Source of the DNA: Paulownia fortunei
Lineage: Eukaryota > Streptophyta > Magnoliopsida > Lamiales > Paulowniaceae
NCBI GenBank assembly: GCA_019321725.1
Contig: CM033123.1
Location: 15,550,925-15,614,924 of the forward strand
Direction: 5' to 3'
DNA length: 64,000 nucleotides
Below the pieces are notes generated by a model. The model was not told the DNA's origin. It did no database searches and saw nothing but the letters and a program-made list of their open reading frames with translations. This document shows, in pieces, positions 38,076-52,700 of this stretch. Positions within the stretch are counted from its first letter, which is position 1. Every line of letters starts with the position of its first letter. The position numbers and the translations under genes are program-made.

Positions 38076-41000
38076 TCAATACTTCAGGTGATGCTCAAAT
38101 AGAGATGCCATCTCAATCTGCCAAATGGACCCAACAGTGACGTATGAGCCAGAAACATCATTTACTTTGTCAATACATTATAGCTGTGTTACCCACACTG
38201 GTTGATTTAATGATAAACATCCTTTTATCTTTTGAGGAACACCAATCCTCCAGAATATATGAACATAAGCAGAGACATGATTGATGACAATAACGAAAAC
38301 TCACAGGGTCGATCAACTATTATCCATCAAGCAAAGACAAGATGAGAGAGTAAGATTGCATAATAAAAAGGTGCGGAAGAAAAAAATAAAAATTGCAAAG
38401 ATATAAAATTTAAGGTGCAAAATGCATGCATAGTTAAGCAACAAAAGGGAAACAAAGTGTGCTTTTACTGGGGATGTAGCACAACAATCCACAAACTATA
38501 CACTAGTCAAGCCTCTGACTAAAATGGAAACATCACAGATTTCGCACAAATCTATACCACAAGGCTTATTTGAAAGAACACAATAGCTACCTTGAGTTCT
38601 TGTAATCGCATATGCTTGGAAAAGTTAATAGATATATATGGATTCCAATCAAACAACTTCAGATTGGAACAAACAATCCAGAATTTCTGAATATTTTCAA
38701 GCAAAATTAAATGCATAACACAAGCCTTCTTTTCCTTTTCTTTCATTTTCAGGGAATTAGTTATCCTTTGCAATAAAAACTTCATTGATGCTCAAGGCAC
38801 TCTGAATGTTCAGTTTTGTGTACAGAAACAACACAATCTACATAGTTCCTGTTTCAAACTAAACAGACTAAAAGGAACGAAGCAAAGGATAGTACAACAA
38901 TGATTTGCCCTCTGTTTTCTCCATGAAACAGAATAGCAAGTATACCAACATATGCTTTACACCAAGAGTGATACAGATTCATTACGTTGAACATTATATT
39001 CATATGCAGATGGCTTTTTCTACATAAATATTCCATTTTCAAACAATTTAATGAGAAAACAGCTCCACTTTCAGCAATAATAATAGATTTAACCCTCCAA
39101 AAGATATACAATTCCGGAAAGTAGATGATCAAGTGCCCAAGTAAAATGAAAAGCAAAGCAAAACGAAAAACTTGTACCCAAAAAAATAGTCAACTTACAG
39201 CTGTCAAAGCTGCTTCAGCACCTTTATTTCCCGACTTACCACCAGCTCGATTTAAAGCCTGCAATCATCATGATGCAATTTTAGAGAAATCTTCTTTAAC
39301 CACAATAACAAAAAAATTAATATCTAAAGATGGATAGATCCAAACACAATCTGCTCAAAACTTGTTATTTGAAGAGGATAAAAGCATATTACTAATTTCA
39401 AAAAGTTTGATTTAATAATAAGAAACATGACTTGCAGTTGGGAAAAACCCAGGATTCATCAATTGCTAGATTAACAGGAAATAATTGCTCTACTTATTTA
39501 CCTGCTCCATGTCATCACACGTCAATACACCAAATATGCAAGGAACACCTGCAAAACATTGTAAGACAGGCCCATCCGTCAACAAAATTTGGTCACAACA
39601 ATCAATCAGAAGTGTCAGAATAACAAGATTTAAAAGCACCTAAAAAATCAGAGAGATGCTGTACAGCTATGTGTGTTTGCTGGTGCATGTGTTTTGAATG
39701 AACTTTATCAGGACTATGGTCTGGAAGTTGTTAGAACAACTGCTTGGCACATGCCATATATCTCAAAACTGCTAATCCATTACTATTTGCTTGGGTTGGT
39801 GATCTGCCCCAATAATCAATAAGATATTATCCAATTGTTCCACTTTTATTACCAACTAAATGGGGGTATGTGGGATGCAGACTGGCATAGCCAATCCATA
39901 TTTCAAGCAGCGAGAAAGAACATGTGCAATCAAGTTAAAGAAGTTGAAGACACCGACATGGTTTCTTCAAGGGCCGGACAATAATGACAAGGTTAACAAA
40001 TGAGGTAATGCAAATTATGATATATAGGATTCTTCTATTTCTTTTTTTTCTTCCCTTCTTTCTTATGTTTTATTTAAAGAGTAAACTTGTTAACAGGAAG
40101 AGGATTATCAAGGTAAAAAAGCAGAACTCCTCTAGAACATGTAAGAAAGAAATAAGAATTCAAGAACAAATATCGTTTTGTTCATGCTGGACATCTGCTA
40201 TTGTCAATTCAGCAATAGAATTAGCCCAGTGCCCATAGCGACAAAAGAATCACTCAAACTCACGAGTAAGGAGTTAGGCCCCATTCGTTTGGCAGGGAAT
40301 GTCATCTGAAATGGGAATGTGAAAACTGGAAATCTAACTAGTAATCCAATTCTACTATAGTGTCTGGATTAGACAAATCATCTGAACAAGGTAATGTAAC
40401 AAATTTCTTTTTTGGTGTTTGTTCTTGCGTGAAAAATAATAAAGGAATTCATACTTATGTCAGTTAACAAAAATGCCATTACTGTTTCTCTTTATATATA
40501 TACATACATGTGTACACAATAAAATAGACCATACCTATGCATTCAAGTATATTTGTCAATAATAAATTTGAAATTAATATCATGATCTGTATGCATACCT
40601 GCCTAGATAAATATATAAAAATATTAAAAAACATGCATATACCTATATATGATAATATATGATGTGTAAATTTATTCATGGGAAGAATATTGTGTGGAGT
40701 GTTAGTATGGGGTTTCCAAGGAAGAGTAATCACAAAAAGAAATTTAAAAAAACAAAAACTTTCCTTTACTCAAATTCAGTTAAGCATAAACACAGAAATT
40801 TGATTTCCAGCAATAAGATACCCAATTTAAATAACGTATGAGAGGTATTTATTTATTTGTAGTTTTCGATGTGTTTCTTTTTCCTTTTCTGTTTCCAGTA
40901 GTCACAATTTAGAAATATGTTTATTTATTTATAAGGTTCATTTTGCTAGTGAATTAGTAAAGTCGTTCTGCAGTACATAATTAACCTGAATTTAGACCAG

Positions 41001-43233
41001 CTGATAGCACTCCGGAAGCAGCTGAATTAGCCACAGCATCATAGTGGGAGGTATCACCTCTAACCTACTGGTCAGAAAGGGTACAAAAGAGAGAAATCAA
41101 TTAATAATTAAAGATAATAATAAGTACACTGCAAACAGTAACAGGACCAAAAAGTTCCTGTAAAATTTTATACTCTCTGCCTGTGCGAAAACCCGAGTTT
41201 AAAAGGAAAGTAAATAGGATTTTAACTATGACAGTGGAATATGAACAAAGAAAACAGTGACAGGCCAAGAACGAGATAGAACAATGAAACAAAGATGAAA
41301 CTTTAAACATTTGAAACGTGTGAAGAGAAAGCTTACCACAGCTCCAATGCACAAAATTGCTTGGAATTTTCGTGACTTCCCAAGTTTCTCTGCAACCACA
41401 CCAATCTCAAAGCTACCAGGAACCCAGACAACCTAGTGCAGGAGGATAAAAAATTCATTATTTCAGCATGAGATTTTCTGAAACCCAAACCAACCATACA
41501 AAGGATGTACTTCATACCCAAAAAATTCATCTTGGCAAATTAACAATCATGCATGTGTAGAACAAATGCAAAAGAAAAACACACTCCAACACTATTCATT
41601 CAACCAATATCACACAATGCTGATTTTCTTTGAATTAAGGTCATAGTTTGACATTTGTCGACTCCTTTTCTTCATCAGGGCACACCATAACCATGATAAC
41701 ACAATAATAATAATAATAATGTTCACCTCCCAATGCATTAGCAGCCTTTTAGTGTTTCCATCAACTTCATTGAAGGGATTCTTTTTCCTTTTGTGAGGCA
41801 GAAACCCCTGTTCTCATGCATTTGGAAGTTTATGGAGATGACGTGCAAACCAGCTTTATGATTATTGGGTAAAGTTGTCAAAGGGTACATAATTAGCAAT
41901 GTGACACTGAACTACTCAGAAGGGGGCAGTTAGTATTGTTTGATATATGTTACATCATAAAATAAATGTAAAATACTACATTGTAAAATACTTGTTTCTC
42001 TCAGAAAAAAAATTCCGCACACCTGCAACAAACAAAGTCACTGGATTGCACATGCAAGAAAATGATGCATTGGCATTCAGATCATTTATACAAAATGTTC
42101 ATTTTCAGCAGCAACAATCAGATACTCGAATACATGTACGATAATCAAATGATACATTATAGGCAGTCAGGTTACTAACGTCAATATCTTCTTCTTTAAC
42201 TGAGTATTTTTTGAAAGTATCCAAAGCTCCCTCCAAAAGCGGTTTGGTAACGATCTCATTGAAGCGTGCCACAACCTTTATACCAAAAAAAAAATCTTTA
42301 TAGTTATACCCAAAAGACACAATTAAAGTTCAACAGAAATTCCTCAACCCCAAACACCCAAACAAAAAGAAAAGAGGAGCTTGAGAAGAAAACAGAAGCA
42401 AATTGAACAACGAAAGCAACGGCAGCAGCAATAACAACAAGAAGATAGATTCATAACACAAAGCCAATCCATTAGCTTGTTCAAGAAATCACAAACATCC
42501 AGCAGATTACTCACGACTAAAAATTACATGGAAAATAAACAATTTCGTGGACAACTGCATAAATGTAGCAGATTGTAAGTAGCCTTTAAATACAACAGCT
42601 ATATATCAAAATATACAAAAGGTAAATACCCCACAAGAAAATAATAATTAAAACGCCAAATTTACAGTAGGCAGACAGACAATAGCAAATCGGAGGCCCT
42701 CGGCTGACGTAAGCGAACCAGTCAACTGTCGAACGGCCAATGTCTGCGAAAAAGAATCATTCCTCTTCTGCTTCTCAATCCCAAATCCAAAACCTGTACA
42801 CAATGTTGTCACGCATCAAAAGCAACATGCACAAGTCACCACAAAGAAATTAAAAAAGCGCCACAATAAAAAAACAAAAAACAAAAAACAAAAAACGAAA
42901 CCCCATTAATCATTAATTGCTCACAATGAACTATTTTTCTACCAAATCTTCTACCACCACACACACACACATGAAAAGGGACAAGAATTAGACAGCATTG
43001 GAACCCAAAAACAAGCAAAAAGAAAAAGAAAAACACAAACCTTGGTGAAGTTGTTGGAGGGGCAATAAGGAAAGTGAACACGCAGTAGCTGCCGTTAAAT
43101 TAGTGGGTTTACTTTTATTCCATGGGTAGTTGCAGTAGTAAGGGGAAGAATGGATGAGAGATCGTTGAAGATTTGTGGGATTAAGGTCTGAAGTAGGTGG
43201 AACAAGAGAGCAGTTTCCACCGAGAGCAGCCAT
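38076..43233 (-). CDS. COS1: 6,7-dimethyl-8-ribityllumazine synthase, plastid
   Basis: Riboflavin-pathway enzyme that condenses 5-amino-6-ribitylamino-uracil with 3,4-dihydroxy-2-butanone 4-phosphate to lumazine, normally as a 60-subunit shell in plastids. Minus-strand exons: 43233-43041, 42793-42681, 42275-42180, 41432-41337, 41064-40986, 39548-39502, 39258-39199 and 38117-38076; 241 residues. Residues 1 to about 80 are Ser/Asn/Leu-rich, a transit peptide. The enzyme core has [31 protein letters not shown] (substrate-binding Phe), [29 protein letters not shown] (catalytic His), [12 protein letters not shown] and [13 protein letters not shown] (phosphate-binding Arg). It ends FEHHLKY. Exon 2 uses a weak donor (GTCTGT) but phase and family sequence support it. 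The Arabidopsis counterpart was found as a suppressor of coi1. Most enzyme exons end in phase 0. Confidence 0.96.
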
Positions 43234-46200
43234 TTTTTTTTCCTTCCCGGAGTCTGTATCAGCAATTCAGTGCAGAAAATACAAAGTCAAAAATGGGCTG
43301 TCGTTTGGGAGTGGGTTTTGGTTATTTAAATTGAAAAATAGTAATATACAGTTTCCCCCTAATCTATGGGAAATATAACAAATGCCCCCAAACCTAACAT
43401 TAAGTACTAACAGGGATGGCAATGGGTATCCCACTTTCCCTAACATTAAGTACAATTAGGGTGTCCGATTTTCTAATCTATTGGTAATGTAATAAAACTC
43501 ACAACTCATACACTTGAATCCCTAACACTAAGAATTAATATCAACGGTTGGAATTTACTAATCTATGGATAATATAACAAATGCCCTCAAACTCATTAGT
43601 GATACACTTCAGTCCCTAACATTAATTATTAATAAAAATAGCAATGGATTCTAACATTAAATACTAGTAGGGATGATAATGAATTTAAATAATAAATTTT
43701 AAATAATAAATTTATCCCATTTGAGATGGGTTGGGTTGATAAATGAAAATTTAAATAAATATTAAGTTTAATTTTTTAGATCTGATTGAACCATGAATGA
43801 GTAACAGATCTATTAAAATCTATGCTCGAATTTACTCTGAATATAAAAATATAAATAAGCTAGGACATTTGTCCCTCTATTTAACTTGCTTCACTAATCA
43901 AAACAAAATACACACAGGCAAACACACATGCACGCTCACCGTATAGCAATTTTTAAGTTATCTCTAATTCACAACATTAAATCTGATATTTTTTATTATT
44001 TTGCCTAAATTATCTCCGATGAATATTTTATTCTTTTTTTTTTTAATTATTATCAATTTATTTATTTATAAAGTTATTTAATTATTTATATTTTATTACT
44101 ATTTATTCTACTAAATAAAAAAATATATTTAATTAATATTTAATTTATTGATTATATTATAAAAATAAACATTAGGCCATTTAGTTTATGCAGTATTTTA
44201 TTTTTAAAATTTTAGTTTTCAATGTTTATGTTGTATTTTATTTTTGAATTTGGTGTCAGTAATACTATTTTAATATATTTATTTATTATCTATTAATTAT
44301 TATAATTTATTATAAAAATAAATTAATAATTAATTATTACAATTAATTATTGTAAAATAATAACTAGATTAAAATTAAATAAATAGAACTAAGTTATAAA
44401 TTAATTAAATATATAATTTATGAAAAAATGGAATAGAATTTCGAATAGAACAAATTTGAAAATAAGATGAAAATCTATGCATTATACCAAATTAAATGTA
44501 ACATTTTGTGTTAAAAAATAAAAAAAATACCATATTTGGTGTGATTGTGTAACTTTAGCAAAGAAAAAGTCAGAACTTTTAGCCCATAGGAAATTTTTTT
44601 ATTTCCATGTCCCAGCATCCCCACCTCTTGTTAAAAATCTTAACTTTTGGCTTCTGCTGCATAATTTCTCTTGGTTACTTGATACCAACGCTAATCCTAA
44701 TTGTGTTTTTCTAATTCTATGTTTTTTTGTTCCTTCAAGTTAATTTTTTTACTCCATGTTTCAGATCTTCTTGTGGGTTGATTGCAAAATTCATAAATTA
44801 TTTTAAGTTTTATACCAATTTTAATTAATAAAATAAGCATGTCTATCGAGTTAGATTCATCGGGATTTGAATTCAAGACAAAACAAGTTTGGGGCCAAAT
44901 TGATACGAAACGGTTCTCAGGTCCATGTTATGTTTGACGGGAGGATCTCGGATCTGGTCAAACCCGCCTCCACACCCTTCACATAGTCATCCTTAACATT
45001 AAAAATAAAAGAGAAAGAAAAGCAACAATTTCCATATTCAATATGAATTTACTAAATTACCCTTCAATTGTAATATGAAGTGCAAGGTATACTCCCCAGC
45101 AAATCTCCCTATGCCCCCAGCGTGACTCGAAGTTTCCAAGCTTGGTTTGATAATTTTTAAATCAAGCTTTATATTATTTCATATCAAATTGAGTTTGAGA
45201 AATTCAAGTCGAGTGAAGATAGACTCAATTTGAATTAGACTTGAGTTCGTACTAGATAATAAATAATAATAATTTGGAATGAAAGATGTTTCTGCATATA
45301 TAACATTAACAAAGTTGAGTGATATGAAATCAACACATCCCACAAATGGCTAGTCTTTGGATATAAATGGCGGCCCCTACCCCCCAATTCATAAGTTTTT
45401 TAAATTAATATAAATTATATATATATATATATAATTATTAAATTTTAAAACTTTATTTCTTAACAAATTTAAAAAAAATATTTATTTATTATTTTTAAGA
45501 AAAAAATTATTTCTCCAATTTTTATTTTCTAACTTCGTCCTTAATCATATTTGTCATATTTTTAAGTAATTTTATTTTCAGATACAATTTGTTACTGTAT
45601 TCTAAGTTTGATAAGACATGCAAAAACCTCAAGCTATTGGTGCATAAAAATTCCTTAATAAGAAGAGTGTGTGTGTGTGAATTTGTATCTTCTTGGCTCA
45701 AAATTGACATTGATAATGAACTAATTAGGAGTTTAACTTGTAGCAAATGTTAGTGGACACAGAGAGAGACTAATTCTCCAAGAGCCAATGAGTATGGGAG
45801 AAAATAGAATAAATGATACTAAATTATAAAAGGTTCAATTTAAGGGGTCAAAACAATAAAAAAATAAAACTTAAGGGAATACAACTATAAATTTTTAATT
45901 GCTCACTTACTTAGTTAATTAAATACGAGACGATAAATATACGATTTTTAATATGCATGACTATAGTATGATTTTTTTTATTAAAAATTATGTAGAAAAA
46001 ATCAGTCAAAAAATATGAAGACTGATAATATACGAATTCGTATACGGGTAAATGACAAATGCAAAAGAATTATTCAAAGCAAAAATATAACTTATTTTGA
46101 TATTATTTATTTATACACTGTACTTGTACTTATTTTTTAAATTATACACAAATTATTTTTATATTTTATATTGTTTAACTTATAACTGAGATACAACTTA

Positions 46201-46727
46201 GAAATAACTATTTAATAATAATTAGTACTTTTGTAAATTATGATGATTTTTATTTATTTTTATCTAAATGACATTCAAAAAATAGTTATAAATAATTCTT
46301 ATATTAGATTATAGCTAAGTATTGTAAATATTTGTTAAAATAAAATATTATTCGATTAGTATTATATGAATTAAGTATAATATATGTGCTAAAAGTACGA
46401 ATATTATTCAATAAGTTTAAAATTTATAAGAAAATAAAAATATGTTTTTTATTATTTATAAGTAAAATATACGAATATAATACAATTTCTATAAATAGAG
46501 CTCGAGTTTAGGAGACTCAATTAGATGAACTAAAATTGAATTAATTACAAAATGAATGATTACAAATGTAATTATCCTTTATTAGAATATACTTATATTT
46601 CTAAAATCCCAGTCAAACCCCTCTTTCAAGTTACAACCAGCAAAAGGTCGAATTTACCCTTCTTTTCGGTTAATGGGATATCATAATTAGTGCTTTCAAG
46701 TCCAAAGTCAAACGCCTATTGCATTCC
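43234..46727. other. Spacer between the divergent lumazine synthase and PARG genes
   Basis: Holds both promoters. Sequence next to lumazine synthase contains a three-copy degenerate repeat (listed separately). The middle is AT-rich, with a TA microsatellite near 45417-45434, a T-rich tract and a stretch with AAGCTT/TCAAGTCGAGT-type words (about 45135-45250) like other dispersed plant repeats. No gene is supported. Confidence 0.5.
43358..43680. repeat. Three-copy degenerate repeat upstream of lumazine synthase
   Basis: Copies start near 43360, 43471 and 43558. Each opens with CTAATCTATGG-like sequence followed by ATATAACAAATGCCC or a variant, and continues into CCCTAACATTAAGTACTA or a variant; GGGATGGCAATGG recurs as GGGATGATAATGA near 43671. 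Direct observation; origin unknown. Confidence 0.6.
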
Positions 46728-49700
46728 ATGGAGAGTAGGGATGATTTCCGGTCAATTCTGCCGTTTTTGCCGCTGATCCTTCGATCCTCCGCCGTTTTCT
46801 GGCCGGCGTCGGTGGTGGAAGCCCTCAAAACCCTCTCAAAAGGCCCAAGTCACAGCAATGTCAATTCCGGTCAACTCTTTGCCCTCGCCGTTGCCGACCT
46901 ACGCAATTCTCTTGGACTTTCCACTCTCCATTCCTCCGCCTCGCTCGGCTTCTCCCTCTTCTTCGACGATGTAAGTTGAGCACATCCTTTTATTTTTTTT
47001 GAACTAAAGTCCAAATTTTCAGCATTGCATTTTTTTTTTAATTTATTTCATTCGTTTTTTAAAAATGTTTATAATTTGGTTCAGATGAATGAATTCGTGT
47101 GAGTTTGGAGTGATGAATGTGTTATGGTAGGCATATTTTATTTTGATCGGAGTTAACCATTTAGCTTTGGCGTTCTTCATTTTTGTCTTTGTAATAACTC
47201 AATTCCTAAACCCTTAACCCTTATATTTTATAGAAGTAAGTTTTATATCATTAGTTGTTAATTTGAAAAAGGTGTTCAAATAGTCATATATTAGGAGGTA
47301 ATATATGCACTGCTTTTTATTTATAGCACCACATCAATCTTTTCTTTCGTGACCCTCTTGGTTTGATTCTAGTTGTTAGAGGTCTGACTCTGTGTTCATT
47401 TGTAATTTAGTCAAGTATGCTTTTATCCTAGTTTCCGGAAATATGGATCATGGAATTTAAAAGTTCTGCTATTTTTAACAAGTCTGAAGCAGATAATTAT
47501 ATTATAATCTGACTGTATTGATATTGTGATAGACAAGGGATTGGGCCCTTCCTTCTTCCCATTGATTTATTTGTAGTTACTAGCTAGGATAAACTGGAAA
47601 TTCGTCTGGCCAATTTACTCGTGAAATAATAAGGCTAGAAGGTAATAATAGTTAATGCTTGCTCTTTCTTTTACTGAAGTTATGGTTGTCGATTCATGTA
47701 TTCTTTCTCTATTTATTGACTGAATAAAAATATGTAGAACGGCTTGTTGAGACTTCTTTGGTTGGTTTTACTTTAGTTGATGAGTAAGGATCAGGCGGAG
47801 AAGTGGTTTGGAGAAGTGGTTCCATGCCTTGCTGATTTAGTGTTGAGGTTGCCAGCGTTGTTGGAGACCCACTATCAGAACGCAGGCGTTTTCAACGGAA
47901 AGGAAACCGGTCTTAGATTATTGGAATCGCAACAGTCAGGCATTGTGTTTCTTAGTCAGGTAAGGGTGTGTGTGTGTGTGTGTGTAAGAAGGATCGTGAA
48001 TATCTCCTTCTGGGATTGGGTTATAGATTATGAAATATTGCAGTTCATTTTGGAATTCAAATTTCATACCTATATCATGGCCTAATTAAGGATTAATAGT
48101 GCAACTAATTTTATTCCTGCTATTTCAAATTTAAATTTTAAAGATTGAATGTTGAGATCTGTATCTGGTAATTTTTTTAGTCTATGCATTGCTTATTGTG
48201 GTCATTGCAGTCAACTCAATCATGTTAGATCTGGGTCTTAATTGTGTCCATGAATCATTCTTTTGAATTTTTTTCCTTATTCTATTTTAATGCTGAGATT
48301 CTCATTTCTATGGGGGATTATGTTACGGTTGTATTCATGCTTGTTTTCAGAAACTTATTCCTCAAATTACGTAAATCAGTGCAAATTTTCCTCATCATTA
48401 AACAAGTATATGCGGATTGCAAAACCTTTATCTCTACTTGGAATGAGCGACAATCCAGATCTGCTTCAAGTGATTAGTGGGGCTAAAATTATGATGAGGT
48501 GGCTGTTTGCTCATGGGTTGAAGGGTTTGAATAAGAGTGAAAGATCACACGAGCTGGGGGTATCAAAGAAGCTTAGCTGACTTGCGAATGAAACTGGGAT
48601 TTTGGTGCAATTTCAATGCTGGTGATTGTTAATTGTGGTTGGTTTCTAGTGGCATTCAGACTTCATAAGTGGCAAAGTTAAAGAGTTATTTTATTATAGC
48701 AGTTTACAGTAGTGGGCCTTGGAAGTCTGTTGCCTGGTCAAAGCAGTATTCATTGGCTTTCTGAATTATATGTTTAAGTTGAAACACATTGGCCTAACTG
48801 AGCCTGATGTTCTAGACTTCTAGGTGTCTAAGGTTGCATCAGATTGAATGATTTTTACTCCTTATCATATTAGCATATTTGATGCATGAGCAAAAATAGA
48901 GTTGTTTTCTCTCTCTTAGATGTCTTTTTGCAATATTTTGTTTGAGTTTTGTTTAAATTCTGTCCAAGTTACTTAAGTAAGGGTATGTAGGTCACTTTAG
49001 CTTATTAGGACGGCGAAGGATTTTTTCTCTCATAAAATACTGCGCAATGGTTATGTTTTGGCAGTCATCAATAATATTTCAGTTTTCCTTTTATAGATTT
49101 CTTCTTGAGATTCAAAACCTTAGAAATCTTCAAGAAACCACACTCTTTCAATATTTAGGTATTTTCATCGGATTTGCCACATTTGTTTATTTAATTACCC
49201 CTGCTCATTCATGTTTCCCCTTCCCCTATGAGTTTCCAACATTGAACTTCTAAGCTTTTGTTTGGAGCATTTGGATGATCTCTTTATAATAAATTTAGAT
49301 ACTCCCATTGTTTGATTGTATTTTCTGAATTGAGTTTTAAGCTTCTTACACATCCAAAGCCCTAGGGAAGGATGCTAGGATCAGAGCAACTTGAAATTTA
49401 TTAGATTCTAGGGGGCAATGATTTGTCCGAGTAATATACTGATAACAGATATGTATGATAGCTTCTGAAATAGAATAAGAAATTTCTCATCAAAGGTTTT
49501 TTTCGTTGTTGCTTCAGATGGTTTATTAATAACATAATCAATTAGTCTGCTGCAATCTGTTGCCGAAGATAAAGAAGAGATGGCCAAAACAAAGAAAAGA
49601 GACATACTGACAAAGTATATTTGGGATGACCATGTTCTCCGCATAAAAAATTTCTTTTTTGCTTGAACAGTGAAATGAGCTCAATATCTTTACTGATGCA

Positions 49701-52700
49701 GTATGGCTGCATTAAACCACAATCTCTGAGTATGAGGTTTTATGCTTATTTCAGGAATCGATTGCTGCTCTTCTGGTTTGTGCTGTTTTTTGCTTGTTTC
49801 CAACCAGTAATAGAGGCGCCAAACATCTTCCACCTATCAACTTTGATAATTTATTTGTGTATGTTTTCGTCCGTTGTTTATATTTCTGATTCTTATTTGT
49901 TTCTTAATTTTTGGCAGCTTGCATGAAAATGGTTGTCATTTACATATATTTTGTAACATAATTTTAGTGGAAAAAACTACAGTCTGCCTCAAGTTAACCA
50001 TATGGCTTCTGGGTTAACACCTTTCATTGAATTCCAATTTGGCATGTGTTTGCATTGTTATCAATGTTTGAGCAATTGACAATGCCTTGCTTCTGAATCT
50101 CTTTTACATTGCTTAAATCATTTATACAATTGTTGATTTTACAGTTGTGCTACAGAAGCATAATTTCATTCTCTTAGCATCTCTTGCTTCTAGAAAAGTC
50201 AACTCGTATCTGTGTTTTTCATCAATTTGAGCTTGGTGACACTTATTTAATGCTTTTATATTGAATCTTTATCTGATAGAAAGTGAATAAGAATACAAAG
50301 CAGAATCTGGTTGAGTTTACGGCACTTTTTTTCTTAAGTTTACTTTTGGAAGTTTGGCCCTTAATCTAGTTTATGTTGTTAATGACTTTAATCATGTACG
50401 GAGTTGAAAATTAATTTTGTGTTTCTTCTCAGGCTTGTGGCCTTGGGAATTTTTTTTGTTTTGATTTTAGCATTGCGAATTAAGAAACATTGATTGTAAA
50501 TTCTTAGTTGTTACCTAACTAATTCAGTTCTGTTTATGTTATTTAGTGGAAAAGTAGATAAAAAGTAGATCAATAAAAGCATGTAGATCTTGAATTGTGG
50601 GACACGAATTCACAAATAGATGGAAACCCACACAAATAAGCATCATTACTAGCACTCACACATATTTATGAGTGGTAGATATACATGTAATAACCTATTT
50701 TAAGATTTTAATGACTATTTCCTTTAAATTGCTTCAGGTGTTTAGATATACCCTTCCTTATGACTCTAGACTAAGGTTAGATTCCGGATTGATGAGAAAA
50801 AACGTGTAATAAGAGTGGAAGAATTTACTTCATCAATAAACAGATAAAAGAAAGCAAGCATCTCCTGCCCCAGCCCTTGATGATCCTAAAAAGAACAAAT
50901 GTTTAATTGAAGCGTCCCTTCACCACCACCAAACTCCCCATACACAAATGAAAAAGAGAAAAAAGTAAAGGAAGAAGTAAACCTTATTGTTCTCAGACAA
51001 GGCATTGCTATTCCTATTGTGTTTTTTCTTACCACAAGAAGTTTAATATCAAGAGCAATGATAGAAATTTCTTTCTGCCTGTTTTATTTTTAGTCAGGAG
51101 TGTCAAAAACATTTATTTATTTTTTTTGTCTCAAAATCGATAAATTCTTGATTGTGAAGCTAATAAAAAGTGTAAATTTAGAGTTATGTGAGTCATTTGC
51201 TTGTTATGGACTGTGGCTAGTAGTGAACAGGCAGCATTTTCTGTTTTTCCTCGTTGAAGTTTTCATTATGTTCTTTTTTCCATAATGCTGTTTATTTTAT
51301 GGTTTTCCTGAGGCAGGAGGGCTGGTTCATGCTCTTTTTTCTGTTTTCAGGTGTCTATATGAGTGTTATGATGTGAATCAGGAAAATAAAATAAAGTGCA
51401 TTGTTCACTATTTTGAGAAGATATGCTCGGATATGCCAATGGGGAATGTCTCCTTTGAGCGAAAAGTTCTCCCTTTGAGGAACAGTCCATCTAACATTGT
51501 TTACCCAGAGGCTGATTTCTGGAGCAAGTCTACCGTATCTCTCTGCCAGTTGGAGGTAATGAATGAGCAATCAATCTAATTCAGTTTAAACTATAAATTC
51601 AAGTGCTCTTTGTAGACAATTTTTTTATCCTTAACAATCATGCTAGTTTCCTTGATCCCCAAATGATTTTGTCCCTAATTAATCTAGTATTTTATGCAAT
51701 AGAAATGCAAGCATGTCTCTTATTTATATATATTCTTAATTAGCCAGTTTCATGAAAAAGTTTACCTGCTCTTTTTTCATCCAAAACTACATCCCACCCT
51801 CCAAAGAATCGCCCCTTCTCATGTAATACTATCAAAGCTTGCAATACGACTGGTTTCTGCAAATTGCTTCTAAATGGCTTTATGTTAACAATTCTATGTT
51901 AGGTTCGTGCTTCTGGTTTAATTGAGGATCAGTTAACTGAAGCTCTTGAAGTAGATTTTGCAAATAAATATATTGGAGGTGGTGCTCTCAGCTGGGGCTG
52001 TGTACAAGAAGAAATCCGTTTCATGATCAATCCAGAATTGATTGTCAGCATGCTTTTCTTTCCTTCAATGGCAGATAACGAGGCTATTGAGATTGTTGGT
52101 GCACAAAGATTCTCAAATTACACTGGCTATGCTATGTCATTCCGCTTTACTGGAGACTGTGTGGACCAAAAGAGTGTCGATACAATGGGAAGGCGTAGGA
52201 CGAGGATAATTGCAATCGATGCTCTTTGCAGCCCTGGAAAGAGACAATATAGACTTGAATGTCTCCTTCGTGAAACTAATAAGGCATTTTGTGGCTTTTT
52301 TGATCAACATAAATGTCAACAATATCAAATGCCATTTGAGGAAAATGTATTTTTGGATCAAGTCGTAGGAAATGTTCCTGGAAGGTCCACACATAATATT
52401 TTGACCACAGATGATTCAGCTTCCTCTCAAGCAGCCAAACAAACCAGTTATCAGGTGACGAAGAACAACGAGGGCCAGGTGCATCACTGTCCAAACTATG
52501 AAGGTGAGATTGGTGTTGCAACAGGCAATTGGGGTTGTGGTGCTTTTGGGGGAGATCCTGAAATTAAAGTTGTAATCCAGTGGCTGGCAGCTTCTCAAGC
52601 ACTAAGACCTTTTATCTTATACTACACATTTAATTTGGAAGCGTTGCAGAAGCTCGAACTGGTAGTACAGTGGATTCTATCGCAGAAATGGACTGTTGGC

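Noticed and set aside
40278..40400. GGCCCCATTCGTTTGGCAGGG in a lumazine synthase intron, like a MITE end
   Set aside because: No matching inverted end or target-site duplication was found nearby.
48263..48580. 105-codon open frame inside PARG intron 2
   Set aside because: No similarity to PARG or other families was recognised; flanking exons join cleanly without it.
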